This document shows, piece after piece, positions 48,533 to 55,953 of a stretch of DNA of 55,953 bases (positions within the stretch are counted from its first letter, which is position 1; every line of letters starts with the position of its first letter). Origin of the DNA: a bacterium BMS3Bbin05 (GTDB taxonomy: Bacteria > Nitrospirota > Thermodesulfovibrionia > Thermodesulfovibrionales > BMS3Bbin05); contig BDTO01000051.1 of the NCBI GenBank assembly GCA_002897855.1, forward strand, positions 1 through 55,953, given 5' to 3'. The translations under genes were made by a program, and so were the position numbers. The notes under the pieces were generated by a model, which saw nothing but the letters and a program-made list of their open reading frames with translations, was not told the DNA's origin and searched no databases.

Positions 48533-48934
48533 ATGGATTCCGGAAAGAACAGGAGCGTATTGTCCGACATAAACGTGACTCCTCTTGTGGATGTCATGCT
48601 TGTGCTGCTGATAATCTTTATGGTCACTGCCCCCATGATGAAGCAGGGAATAGATGTTGATCTGCCGCAGGCAAAGGGCAAGAGCCTGCCCGCCGAGGAG
48701 AGGTTCGTCATAGTTATGAAGAGTAAAGGTACTCTTTACTTAAATAACAAGAAGATAACCATGTCTCGTCTCGTAGCAAAACTGCGTGCGGTAAGCAAGA
48801 TAAATCCTGATGTTTATCTCAAGGCAGACAAACGGGTATCATACGGTAAAGTTATGGAGCTTATGGCGGAGATTAAGGAGGCTGGGGTCGAAAAGCTCGG
48901 TATGGTAACAGAACCGAGAATGAAGATCAGATGA
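48533..48934 (+). CDS. tolR: TolR/ExbD motor subunit
   Basis: 133 residues. The single helix INVTPLVDVMLVLLIIFMVT carries the proton-binding Asp. The periplasmic domain resembles ExbD/TolR (VYLKADKRVSYGKVMELM). It sits two bases after tolQ and overlaps tolA by ATGA. Confidence 0.93.
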   Translation: MDSGKNRSVLSDINVTPLVDVMLVLLIIFMVTAPMMKQGIDVDLPQAKGKSLPAEERFVIVMKSKGTLYLNNKKITMSRLVAKLRAVSKINPDVYLKADKRVSYGKVMELMAEIKEAGVEKLGMVTEPRMKIR

Positions 48935-49641
48935 AGCTGGTTAATGGCTTGCATTACATGATTTTATTTTCCTTCCTCGCCCATATGGGAATAATAATAA
49001 TATCTGCTGTTGCCATAAGTCATAAGCATCCCCTTTACCTGCCGTCTTCTTACAGAGTTGAGATAATTACTCCTTCTGTGAGAAAAACGTCTGTAAAAAA
49101 ACATGGAAAGGCGGCTAATAAAGCGAAGGTAACGAAGAATATCTCGAAGCGTAAGCCGGCTAAAAGCAGCAAAAAGGGAGGGCTGGTGCCGTCGAAGGGT
49201 GACATAAAGATGCTGGAGAATCGGATTGCTTATATTGAGTCCAGGAAGAAGCTGGAACAAATAGTCAAACTGCAGTCGATAATCGATATATCTGTACAAA
49301 AAGTCACTGAGAAGGAAGAGACTGATACCTCCTCCGGAAACGGGAATACGGGGCAGATTACCTCTAACAGTAAGGACAATGGCGGAATAGTGGCAAACTA
49401 TATAGGTGAAGTTGGCCGGCAGATAAGGAGCGAGTGGGTATATCCCGAGATACTCGGCAGTGATCTTGAAGCCATAATCTCAATAAAAATCGACTTGGGG
49501 GGAAACATAAAAATTCTTGGAATTGAACAGAGTTCAAAGGACAGACTTTTTGACAGGTCGGTTATGCGGGCTATCGAAAAGGCTTCACCTGTCAGAAAGC
49601 CCCCGTTTGAGATGGAGATCGGATTGAGGTTTCATTCGTGA
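48931..49641 (+). CDS. tolA: TolA-like energy transducer (TonB C-terminal fold)
   Basis: 236 residues. N-terminal helix MILFSFLAHMGIIIISAVAI contacts TolQR. A basic linker (KKHGKAANKAKVTKNISKRK) follows, then a short coiled stretch. The end is a TonB/TolA-like domain (IGEVGRQIRSEWVYPEILGS, ISIKIDLGGNIKILGIEQSS, PVRKPPFEMEIGLRF). The periplasmic arm is far shorter than in E. coli TolA (421 residues). Confidence 0.85.
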   Translation: MKLVNGLHYMILFSFLAHMGIIIISAVAISHKHPLYLPSSYRVEIITPSVRKTSVKKHGKAANKAKVTKNISKRKPAKSSKKGGLVPSKGDIKMLENRIAYIESRKKLEQIVKLQSIIDISVQKVTEKEETDTSSGNGNTGQITSNSKDNGGIVANYIGEVGRQIRSEWVYPEILGSDLEAIISIKIDLGGNIKILGIEQSSKDRLFDRSVMRAIEKASPVRKPPFEMEIGLRFHS

Positions 49642-50906
49642 AGAAGTTGCTGATTCCGATCACATGCATCCTGGTGTTCTTCATTGTCATATGCCTTGGG
49701 CATGAAGCATATGCAAAGATATATATTGATATCGATTCGCCGGCCCTGAGACAGTTTCCGATGGCATTGTATGATTTCGGCGAGGATAAGATCGGGCAGG
49801 AACTGACAGGGATAGTAAGAAATGATCTTGAATTTACCCGGCTTTTCTATTTTGTCCGGAAAGAAGCATTTATTGAAGAGAAGGGAGATGATTTTAACCC
49901 TGCGGATTGGTCACCCATAGGCGTAGAAGCCGTACTTAAGGGGGATATTACGGTCACCGACAAAATTAATGTTGTCGTCAGGCTCTATGATGTCGTAGAA
50001 ACTAAGATAATACTATACAAGCAGTACATCTCTGCAAAGCCCGCTTTAAGGTCGCTTGCTCACAGGATATCCAATGATATATATTATGCATTGACCGGGC
50101 GGAAAGGAATATTCAATACTAAAATTGCTTTTGTGTCTAAGGGCAGTAAGATAAAGGAACTGGTAATGATGGATTTTGATGGTGCAAGGCTGCACAAGAC
50201 AGGGTTCAGAAAATCCATGATGCTTGCGCTCCATGCTTCAGCCGACGGTTCGAGTCTTATAATTTCGGCTTCCGGTGGTAGACAATGGTCTATTTATCTG
50301 TTAAACTTTACGAAGGGCTCAGTCAGAAGAATTTTTTCATCCAAGGGAATTAATATTGCGGGAGATTTTTTTTCAGGCGGCAAATCCTTTGTTTTTTCTT
50401 CATCAAAGGATGGCTCGCCGGATATATATGTTTTTGATATTGCATCCGGGAGGAGCCGGAGACTTACGTCGAGCTACTGGATAGATATTTCTCCATCCCT
50501 GTCTCCTGATGACCGTAGTATTGCCTTTGTCTCTGACAGGAGCGGTAATCCAAATATCTATACAATGAGCATAAATGGAGATAATGTTCAGAGGGTCACT
50601 TTTGAAGATAAATATAATACATCGCCATCATGGTCTCCGGCAGGAGATCTTATAGCGTATTCAGGTTTGGTAAAGGGGAAGAATCAGATATTCACGGTGA
50701 AACCTGATGCTACGAATGCAAGGCAGCTTACTGATAGTGGAAACAATGAGGAGCCGGATTTTTCACCTGACGGAAGATTTATTACTTTTACATCTGACAG
50801 AGATGGATATAAGGCAATCTATATTATGACGACGGGAGGTGAGAACCAGAGGAGAGTTTCGCCCCACGGATACAGGGCCTTTGGCCCTGAATGGTTATCA
50901 AATTAG
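49638..50906 (+). CDS. tolB: TolB periplasmic beta-propeller protein
   Basis: 422 residues, GTG start overlapping tolA by four bases. Signal peptide MKKLLIPITCILVFF ending AYA. An N-terminal TolB domain (TGIVRNDLEFTRLFYFVRKE) is followed by WD40-like propeller blades (LSPDDRSIAFVSDRSGNPNI, WSPAGDLIAYSG, FSPDGRFITFTSDRDGYKAI). It shuttles between Pal and TolA during outer-membrane constriction. Confidence 0.95.
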   Translation: MKKLLIPITCILVFFIVICLGHEAYAKIYIDIDSPALRQFPMALYDFGEDKIGQELTGIVRNDLEFTRLFYFVRKEAFIEEKGDDFNPADWSPIGVEAVLKGDITVTDKINVVVRLYDVVETKIILYKQYISAKPALRSLAHRISNDIYYALTGRKGIFNTKIAFVSKGSKIKELVMMDFDGARLHKTGFRKSMMLALHASADGSSLIISASGGRQWSIYLLNFTKGSVRRIFSSKGINIAGDFFSGGKSFVFSSSKDGSPDIYVFDIASGRSRRLTSSYWIDISPSLSPDDRSIAFVSDRSGNPNIYTMSINGDNVQRVTFEDKYNTSPSWSPAGDLIAYSGLVKGKNQIFTVKPDATNARQLTDSGNNEEPDFSPDGRFITFTSDRDGYKAIYIMTTGGENQRRVSPHGYRAFGPEWLSN

Positions 50907-50923
50907 ACGGAGGTAACATTATT

Positions 50924-51472
50924 ATGAAAAAGGTATTATTGCTGTTTTTGGTTTTTGCCTTTCTCTTTTCCTGTGCTGAGAGAAAGGTCACATCAACCAA
51001 GGAAACAGTTCAGCCGGAGCAAGAGCAAACCAAGAAAGAGAAAATGACCTTGCCTGAGCAGAAAGAAGGAATTGCGCCTGTCCGGCAGGAGAATGTCCAG
51101 GAGTCTGCCCGGGAAGTGGGCGTGAAAAGCCTTGAGGAAGTTCTGAAAAATGACATACACTTTGACTTTGACCGATATGATATAAAGACTGAGGACAAGG
51201 CCACATTAAAAGAGATAGCTGACTGGTTGATCCAGAATTCGGGTGTGAGCATCCGAATTGAAGGAAACTGTGACGAGAGAGGGACAAATGAGTATAATCT
51301 CGGACTTGGAGACAGAAGGGCAAATTCAGCAAAGTCCTATCTGATGACTCTCGGCGTGTCTTCGTCCAGAATCCAGACTATCAGTTATGGTGAGGAGAGA
51401 CCTTTATGTACAGAGAGCAATGAAACTTGTTGGGCCAGGAACAGAAGGGACCATTTTACTGCAGCTGAGTAA
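50924..51472 (+). CDS. pal: Peptidoglycan-associated lipoprotein Pal
   Basis: 182 residues from MKKVLLLFLVFAFLFSCAER, start chosen for GGAGGTAAC upstream. Lipobox Cys15. A Pro/Glu/Gln-rich linker leads to an OmpA-like domain (IHFDFDRYDIKTEDKATLKE, IEGNCDERGTNEYNLGLGDR, RANSAKSYLMTLGV) that binds diaminopimelate in peptidoglycan. The ending NETCWARNRRDHF is typical of Pal. Confidence 0.95.
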   Translation: MKKVLLLFLVFAFLFSCAERKVTSTKETVQPEQEQTKKEKMTLPEQKEGIAPVRQENVQESAREVGVKSLEEVLKNDIHFDFDRYDIKTEDKATLKEIADWLIQNSGVSIRIEGNCDERGTNEYNLGLGDRRANSAKSYLMTLGVSSSRIQTISYGEERPLCTESNETCWARNRRDHFTAAE

Positions 51473-51595
51473 GGTTTATTAATTGGTTGCATTTTAATAT
51501 CGCTATCCGGATTGTGAGGGGCAGCAGGCAAGGATTTCTCTGCCCCTTATGTACCGCGGATAACTTTGACAGCGATTCATGGGAGGCAATTTACA

Positions 51596-52477
51596 GTGTT
51601 TAGGTATATTCTGTTTTTTTTAGTTGTAACTTTGTTAAGTGGTTGTATAACTTCCGGAGAATATCTGGCGCTGAAAAATGATGTAAATCAGCTTAAAAGG
51701 GATTATTATTCACATGACAGAGACCTGGCTGTGATAAAGAGGGAATTTAATACCGTCAGGGACACCTCCAAGCAAAGTGTGGGACGTGAATCTTTTGATG
51801 CAATAAGGGAAAGCCAGCAGGAGACGAATTCCCAACTTTTATCATTTTCAAAAGAGCTTCAGACATTGCAGGGAAAATTTGACGAATACAGATTCGATAT
51901 AGAAAAGTCATTCAGGCAAAATTCTTCGGAATTTGATTCAATCCGTGCAAGGCTTGATAAGATAGAAAAAGAGATGACCGATCTTAAAGCAACAGTGACA
52001 TCTCTCAGGGGAGCCGTTAGCCAGGGGTCTACTAAAAGAGCTTCAGCAGGAGAAGAAAGCAAGAAAGGTGAGGTCTCGAAAAAATCATCTCCCGATGAGT
52101 TGTACAAAACATCATATGGGTATTTGAAGAAGGGGGAATATAAGAAGGCGAGGAAGGGTTTTAGTGATTTTCTGAAGAGATACAAGAACAATGCCCTTTC
52201 GGATAATTCCCAATTCTGGTTAGGCGAAACATACTATAGCGAAAAAGACTATGAGAATGCGATTATTGAATATCAGAAATTGATAAAGAGCTATCCCAAG
52301 AGCCCCAAGGTGCCATCCGCAATGCTTAAACAGGCTGAATCGTTTAAAAATATCGGGGACAGGAAGTCTGCCGGTGTGGTCTTGCAACTGTTGATAGAGA
52401 AGTACCCACGGACTCCCGAGGCAAAGAAGGCGAGAGCCAGGTTGAAAGCGTTTTCTGCCGGTAAAAAGAGAAAATAG
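51596..52477 (+). CDS. cpoB: CpoB/YbgF TPR lipoprotein, tol-pal coordinator
   Basis: 293 residues from a GTG after GGAGGCAA; this places the lipobox LLSGC correctly (Cys16). A long coiled coil (ALKNDVNQLKRDYYSHDRDL and onward) is followed by TPR repeats (YKTSYGYLKKGEYKKARKGF, FWLGETYYSEKDYENAIIEY, MLKQAESFKNIGDRKSAGVV). CpoB links Tol activity to septal peptidoglycan synthesis. In E. coli it is periplasmic; here the lipobox suggests membrane attachment. It ends the operon. Confidence 0.88.
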   Translation: MFRYILFFLVVTLLSGCITSGEYLALKNDVNQLKRDYYSHDRDLAVIKREFNTVRDTSKQSVGRESFDAIRESQQETNSQLLSFSKELQTLQGKFDEYRFDIEKSFRQNSSEFDSIRARLDKIEKEMTDLKATVTSLRGAVSQGSTKRASAGEESKKGEVSKKSSPDELYKTSYGYLKKGEYKKARKGFSDFLKRYKNNALSDNSQFWLGETYYSEKDYENAIIEYQKLIKSYPKSPKVPSAMLKQAESFKNIGDRKSAGVVLQLLIEKYPRTPEAKKARARLKAFSAGKKRK

Positions 52478-52577
52478 CTTACCGGATGCAAATGAAACTG
52501 TCATCGGCTGTTTGTACAAAGCAGTTTTAGTGATTGAACTTGTATGGCCTGTTTTTATTCATGTGCAATAAATCATA

Positions 52578-52676
52578 TTGATCTTCCCTGTGGCAAGACC
52601 ACAGGGAATCTAATGTAAGGATAATATTCGCTCGCTTGCCCCCGTGGCCTGTCCCGACAAGGCCGGGACAGGCCAC
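52578..52676 (+). repeat. Dispersed hairpin repeat, copy 4, joined to a 13-bp GC-rich hairpin
   Basis: TTGATC and the perfect hairpin TTCCCTGTGG-CAAGA-CCACAGGGAA (52584-52608), then AATCTAATGTAAGGA as in copy 1. After CGCTCGC comes a second perfect hairpin, GTGGCCTGTCCCG with its complement around a 7-base loop (52644-52676). It lies between cpoB and moaA and may end the tol transcript, although no T-run follows. Confidence 0.8.
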
Positions 52677-52712
52677 GACCATGGGGAGCCCGCTCTATAC
52701 ATTTAAGGTTCA

Positions 52713-53690
52713 ATGATTTTAAAGGATCGCTATTCAAGAATAATTGATTATATGCGGGTATCTGTTACCGACAGATGTAACCTCCGTTGTGTGTATTGTA
52801 TGCCACCCGGTGGTGTCAGGCAGATAGTTCATAAGGAAATATTAAGATACGAGGAAATTGCGAGGATTGTGGGGGGTTCTGCGGAGTTGGGAGTAAGGAA
52901 GATAAGGATTACCGGTGGAGAACCTCTTGCAAGGAAGAATATCCAGGCGCTGATCAGGGATATCAGGAGTATCGATGGTATCGAGGACCTCTCTCTTACG
53001 ACTAATGGGATTTTGCTTGAAAAATATGCGGCGGAACTGAAAGATTGCGGCCTGGACAGGGTTAACGTCAGTCTCGATACACTTAAGGCCGAGAGATATA
53101 CCGAAATTACCCGTGGAGGGGACTTTGGCACCGTGATGAGGGGTATTGAAGAGGCTTTGAGATGCGGTCTTGGCCCTGTAAAGATAAATGTTGTTCCGAT
53201 AAGAGGCCTGAATGATGATGAGGTACTGGATTTTGCAAGGCTTACGGTCGATACCCCTTATCATGTGAGATTCATAGAATTCATGCCTGTTGGGGACAGG
53301 GCTTATTACAATGAGAAGATGCATATCCCTACTGATGAGATAAAGAGTGTAGTAGAAAGCCTGGGGGAGCTGAAACCCGTAAAATTAAGAAGGAACGGCC
53401 CGGCAAAGTATTACAAACTGCCGGGAGGCGAAGGTGTCATTGGTTTTATATCCGCCATGACACATCACTTTTGCAGGGATTGCAACCGTCTGAGATTGAC
53501 TTCCGACGGTAAACTGAGGCCCTGCCTCTTTTCCGAAACAGAAATCGACCTTAAGGCCCCTATGAGAAGGGGCGCACCTGATGAAGAGATCAGGAGACTG
53601 TTAAGACTCGCTATCGAGGCAAAGCCCGAGGGCCACTATATACTGGGGAAAGCCGGGAAAGGCCGTTCAATGTCTGCAATCGGCGGATAA
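52713..53690 (+). CDS. moaA: GTP 3',8-cyclase MoaA
   Basis: Radical SAM enzyme for the first step of molybdenum cofactor synthesis. The SAM cluster motif is SVTDRCNLRCVYCMPPGG. The second cluster cysteines are in HFCRDCNRLRLTSDGKLRPC. The conserved C-terminal Gly-Gly is present (SMSAIGG), which MoaA needs for activity. 325 residues. No other moa genes are adjacent. The 294-base gap that follows shows only a weak 25-codon minus-strand ORF. Confidence 0.96.
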   Translation: MILKDRYSRIIDYMRVSVTDRCNLRCVYCMPPGGVRQIVHKEILRYEEIARIVGGSAELGVRKIRITGGEPLARKNIQALIRDIRSIDGIEDLSLTTNGILLEKYAAELKDCGLDRVNVSLDTLKAERYTEITRGGDFGTVMRGIEEALRCGLGPVKINVVPIRGLNDDEVLDFARLTVDTPYHVRFIEFMPVGDRAYYNEKMHIPTDEIKSVVESLGELKPVKLRRNGPAKYYKLPGGEGVIGFISAMTHHFCRDCNRLRLTSDGKLRPCLFSETEIDLKAPMRRGAPDEEIRRLLRLAIEAKPEGHYILGKAGKGRSMSAIGG

Positions 53691-53984
53691 TAATTAGCAG
53701 GTAGAGCGCCCGGACATGTGTTTTGCAGTTTCATTTATGTCATTCTAAGGTATCCCGTGGACCTTTCGTAATCTTTTGATATTCTTTATCAATATCTGAT
53801 ATCATATCAAACCCCATACTTGTTACAAAAAAAATAACTAAAGGAAATCGGAATGCCTCATAGGAGGGCCATTGAAGTTGTTTGATATAAGACTCCCGGT
53901 TGTCATTATTCCATTAAAGGTTTAATGCTCTGTTAATGCCCGGTGTATTGAAAAATAGACCTGTTTTTTTTTAGAATAACAAAC

Positions 53985-54070
53985 GCCGAAGTGGTGGAAC
54001 CTGGTAGACACGCACGGTTGAGGGCCGTGTGGGGAAACCCATGCGGGTTCAAATCCCGCCTTCGGCACCA
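53985..54070 (+). tRNA. tRNA-Leu (anticodon GAG)
   Basis: Class II tRNA of 86 bases with acceptor GCCGAAG/CTTCGGC, anticodon arm CACGG-TTGAGGG-CCGTG, a variable arm and T loop TTCAAAT. Discriminator A and CCA are encoded. Confidence 0.95.
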
Positions 54071-54177
54071 TGGATTCCCTTTAAAATAAATCAGAATATT
54101 TGTTGTCTTCTGAAAAAGTCCAAATGCCGTTTTTTCATTAGTTAAATGCTTACGGGCTGTTGCCCGAAAGAGATGCG

Positions 54178-54196
54178 TAAGGGTCAGCCTTTGACC
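54178..54196 (+). repeat. RAYT flanking repeat, left
   Basis: TAAGGGTCAGCCTTTGACC; 18 of 19 bases match the complement of the right-hand repeat at 55236. It overlaps the last codons and stop of the transposase gene. Confidence 0.8.
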
Positions 54197-55155
54197 GGGG
54201 ACAATTTCCTGTTCATGCGGTTGATGCGTCTCCTCATGTTCCTGTTCTCTTCCATTTCCCGCTCGGTCCTCTCTACTACCTTCGACACTGCCGAGTAGCT
54301 CACCCCTCCGAAGCGCTTTCCGATCTCCCGGTTCGTCACCTCCGTGTGCTTCTTTGTCAGGTATACGGCTGCCTTCCGGGCCTCTCTGTCCCTGCCCTTC
54401 AGGATATCATCTTTTGTGACACCGCACTCCTGTGCCACGAGTTCGATGATCTCCTCCATATCGTGTCTCCCCATCAGCTGCCGTCTGTGTGATATGTCTC
54501 CTCTCTGCAGGTACTGTCTCTTGAGCTTCTTGAGTACTTCCTTGATGAAGGGGTTTCTCCCAAGTATCATCCCTCCATAGACTTTTTTACAGGGGTTTTC
54601 GATCTCTTTTCCGATGGCACTTTCTACATAGTCCCGGTATCTCCTTTTTGCGTCTTTTCTGTCCCCTGACTGCAACGACAGTATAAGGCCGGTGCTGAGT
54701 ATATCGCTCTTCTTCTTTGTGATGTAATACGGATAGCTGCTGTAGGGGTAGTCTTCCGGTTTTTCTGCCATTTTTGCCCTGACCGGGTTGAGATGGATAT
54801 ACCGGCTTAGTTCTACCAGGCAGCTGTCTTTTTCGACGACTACGCTCTTGAACCTTCCCTGGAAGAGATGGCCGCTCCTCTTTTTCTTTTTGTTGATATA
54901 CATGGTATAGCCGCTTATTATATGGTGCATGGCCTTTGAGAGCCCGGCATCCGGCGTCTCGATGATCAGATGGTACTGATTGCTCATCAGGACGTAGGCA
55001 TGAAGGATAATTCCGTATCTGTCCCGGGCGGTCTTGATATATTCTATAAACTTCTGGTAATCAGCGGGGGTGAAGTAGGTCTTTCTCCTCTCGTTCCCCC
55101 TCCCTGTCACATGATATACTGCTCCTTTGTATTCGATTCTCAGTGGCCGGGCCAT
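54184..55155 (-). CDS. REP-associated tyrosine transposase (Y1, RAYT) with DnaA-like C-terminal domain
   Basis: 323 residues. The Y1 transposase domain begins MARPLRIEYKGAVYHVTGRG and includes the HUH-type motif SNQYHLIIETP and the GHLFQGRFKSVVVEKD and YIHLNPVRAKM blocks. The catalytic Tyr is among the LSRYIHLNP/DYPYSSYPYY tyrosines. From about residue 230 the chain resembles DnaA domain IV: LVAQECGVTKDDILKGRDRE, ARKAAVYLTKKHTEV, REIGKRFGGVSYSAVSKVVE, close to this genome's own DnaA GKSFGGKDHATVIYACKQTE. It likely moves or processes short REP hairpins. A GGAGGGGAA site precedes the ATG. Confidence 0.9.
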   Translation of the reverse strand: MARPLRIEYKGAVYHVTGRGNERRKTYFTPADYQKFIEYIKTARDRYGIILHAYVLMSNQYHLIIETPDAGLSKAMHHIISGYTMYINKKKKRSGHLFQGRFKSVVVEKDSCLVELSRYIHLNPVRAKMAEKPEDYPYSSYPYYITKKKSDILSTGLILSLQSGDRKDAKRRYRDYVESAIGKEIENPCKKVYGGMILGRNPFIKEVLKKLKRQYLQRGDISHRRQLMGRHDMEEIIELVAQECGVTKDDILKGRDREARKAAVYLTKKHTEVTNREIGKRFGGVSYSAVSKVVERTEREMEENRNMRRRINRMNRKLSPVKG

Positions 55156-55235
55156 TTCCCCTCCGGTGTATTATAATTTTACATTGAATCCGGCTTTAAC
55201 TGCCTGAAGAGATGATATCACACCACGATGTCACA

Positions 55236-55254
55236 GGTCAAGGGCTGACCCTTA
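55236..55254 (-). repeat. RAYT flanking repeat, right
   Basis: GGTCAAGGGCTGACCCTTA, inverted relative to the left copy. Each holds a small hairpin (GGTCA-AGGGC-TGACC), as expected of the REP substrate of a Y1 transposase. It lies 80 bases upstream of the transposase start. Confidence 0.8.
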
Positions 55255-55324
55255 GGCTTTTTTGCTCAAGCCAACGCTTAGTTTCATCACTGTTTCTAGT
55301 CTCAAACCCATTATTTATCCCAAA

Positions 55325-55367
55325 GCCAACAAGGCGGTGGAGCTATAAGCTCAGCTCCCGCGTTGGC
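55325..55367. repeat. attC-like long hairpin
   Basis: GCCAAC and GTTGGC pair at the ends. Inside, AAGGCGGTGGAGCT and AGCTCCCGC pair with bulges. The pattern AACAAGGCG...GCGTTGG recalls integron attC sites, but the outer boxes lack one base of the RYYYAAC/GTTRRRY consensus and the element is short. Another hairpin, CTTGGCC-GCA-GGCCAAG, follows at 55387-55403. Confidence 0.3.
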
Positions 55368-55428
55368 GCCGAGCGCAGCGAGGGAACTTGGCCGCAGGCC
55401 AAGCTGTCAGCTTGATACCTTTGTTCGG

Positions 55429-55953
55429 CTAAAATTTCTTATTAACCTTCAGTACAGCAAGACCTGTTTCTATACGCTCGACACACCACGATGCATCTTT
55501 TTGTGACCACCCTTTTTCGTCATTTAGCCAGCATTTCAATAAGTCGAGATCGATTCGTTTTTTTGAGTATCGCGACACGCTGCATGTAAATGCATCGAGT
55601 CTTTTTATATCGAGCGGGTGATAGCTGGTTGGGTGCAGATTTAAGTATCTTTCGAACAGTCTCCGTGATTTTTCACCGGTTATGATTTCCCGCAAACCAA
55701 TTTCTTCTTTTGTGACTCTTACCACTGCCTTCGCATGGAATTTTTTTATGTATTTTTTAAGGTCTCGTGCGAATTCAGACGCTATTTGGTTGTATTCCAT
55801 CCTTGACATATGTCCGATTTCCTTCGGAACAATATTCGCAATATAAAATGTATTACTGCGTTTGTTTGTAACTGCTATTGCCGAATTAAATCTATTTCCT
55901 TCCCGCAATAACCCGCAAGAAGGTTCCCCGGTCATGGAAGCAAAGTCCCTTGA
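55429..55953 (-). CDS. Unrecognised protein, open at the window edge
   Basis: The frame is open to the right edge, so the start may lie outside; the first ATG inside is at 55935 and gives 168 residues. I do not recognise the family. Visible features are RFNSAIAVTNKRSNTFYIAN, the basic helix SEFARDLKKYIKKFHAKAVV, RRLFERYLNLHPTSYHPLDI and a C-terminal WLNDEKGWSQKDASWCVERI. No signal peptide or membrane helix is seen. It lies beyond the RAYT unit and an attC-like hairpin, so it belongs to the accessory end of the window. Confidence 0.6.
   Translation of the reverse strand, partial: SRDFASMTGEPSCGLLREGNRFNSAIAVTNKRSNTFYIANIVPKEIGHMSRMEYNQIASEFARDLKKYIKKFHAKAVVRVTKEEIGLREIITGEKSRRLFERYLNLHPTSYHPLDIKRLDAFTCSVSRYSKKRIDLDLLKCWLNDEKGWSQKDASWCVERIETGLAVLKVNKKF

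Noticed and set aside
53740-53817. A 25-codon minus-strand ORF after moaA (MGFDMISDIDKEYQK...)
   Set aside because: The frame extends upstream with a hydrophobic stretch but has no start and no recognised motif. It may be a fragment, but support is too thin to annotate.

Overview
The window looks like a piece of a bacterial chromosome that contains the replication origin. The organism is a diderm (Gram-negative) bacterium: it has a complete tol-pal envelope operon, apolipoprotein N-acyltransferase and lipoprotein signals. Three further traits point to an anaerobic or deep-branching lineage: an archaeal-type split glutamate synthase, a two-gene 2-oxoacid:ferredoxin oxidoreductase (korAB), and a CdaA/CdaR/GlmM c-di-AMP module. 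My best guess is Nitrospirota (Thermodesulfovibrionia-like). This is inferred from gene content and protein flavour, not from a database search.

Layout. 1-2756 is a decayed mobile region beside the 3' end of tRNA-Pro: a Bro-N gene without its start, an IS3-family element with a frameshifted orfB, and a serine recombinase missing its catalytic domain. 3088-11839 is the origin block gyrA-gyrB-dnaN-dnaA, all on the minus strand, then an AT-rich intergenic region with a DnaA box and triplet repeats (probable oriC), then prfB with its programmed +1 frameshift, and lnt. 13462-19481 holds tRNA-Phe, proA, mutL, miaA and purF. 19571-19920 is a nest of small mobile repeats in front of an M29 aminopeptidase. 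21316-23718 carries an ECF sigma factor / anti-sigma / Spy-like periplasmic protein operon and a GroES-like protein with a lysine-rich tail. 23900-32300 carries a SEC-C mini-protein, korAB, a transposase remnant and the run cdaA-cdaR-glmM-comEC, followed by hemB on the opposite strand.

33544-39947 is an RND efflux operon (tetR, outer-membrane lipoprotein, adaptor, pump). It is visibly more GC-rich than its surroundings and was probably acquired horizontally. 40314-45529 encodes a three-gene glutamate synthase. 45530-47477 holds a structured intergenic region with its own promoter and terminator, cspA, an unknown Cys-containing protein, rpsU, a second copy of a MITE-like repeat and an Arg/Asp-rich mini-protein. 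47606-52477 holds tRNA-Ser and tolQ-tolR-tolA-tolB-pal-cpoB. The right end has moaA, tRNA-Leu, a REP-associated Y1 transposase (RAYT) with a DnaA-like C-terminal domain flanked by 19-bp inverted repeats, an attC-like hairpin, and an unrecognised gene open at the window edge.

The accessory layer is the most interesting part. At least three families of short palindromic or MITE-like repeats are scattered between housekeeping operons, one nested in another. The two copies of one family each begin just downstream of a TATAAT box. No CRISPR array and no multi-gene defence system was seen.
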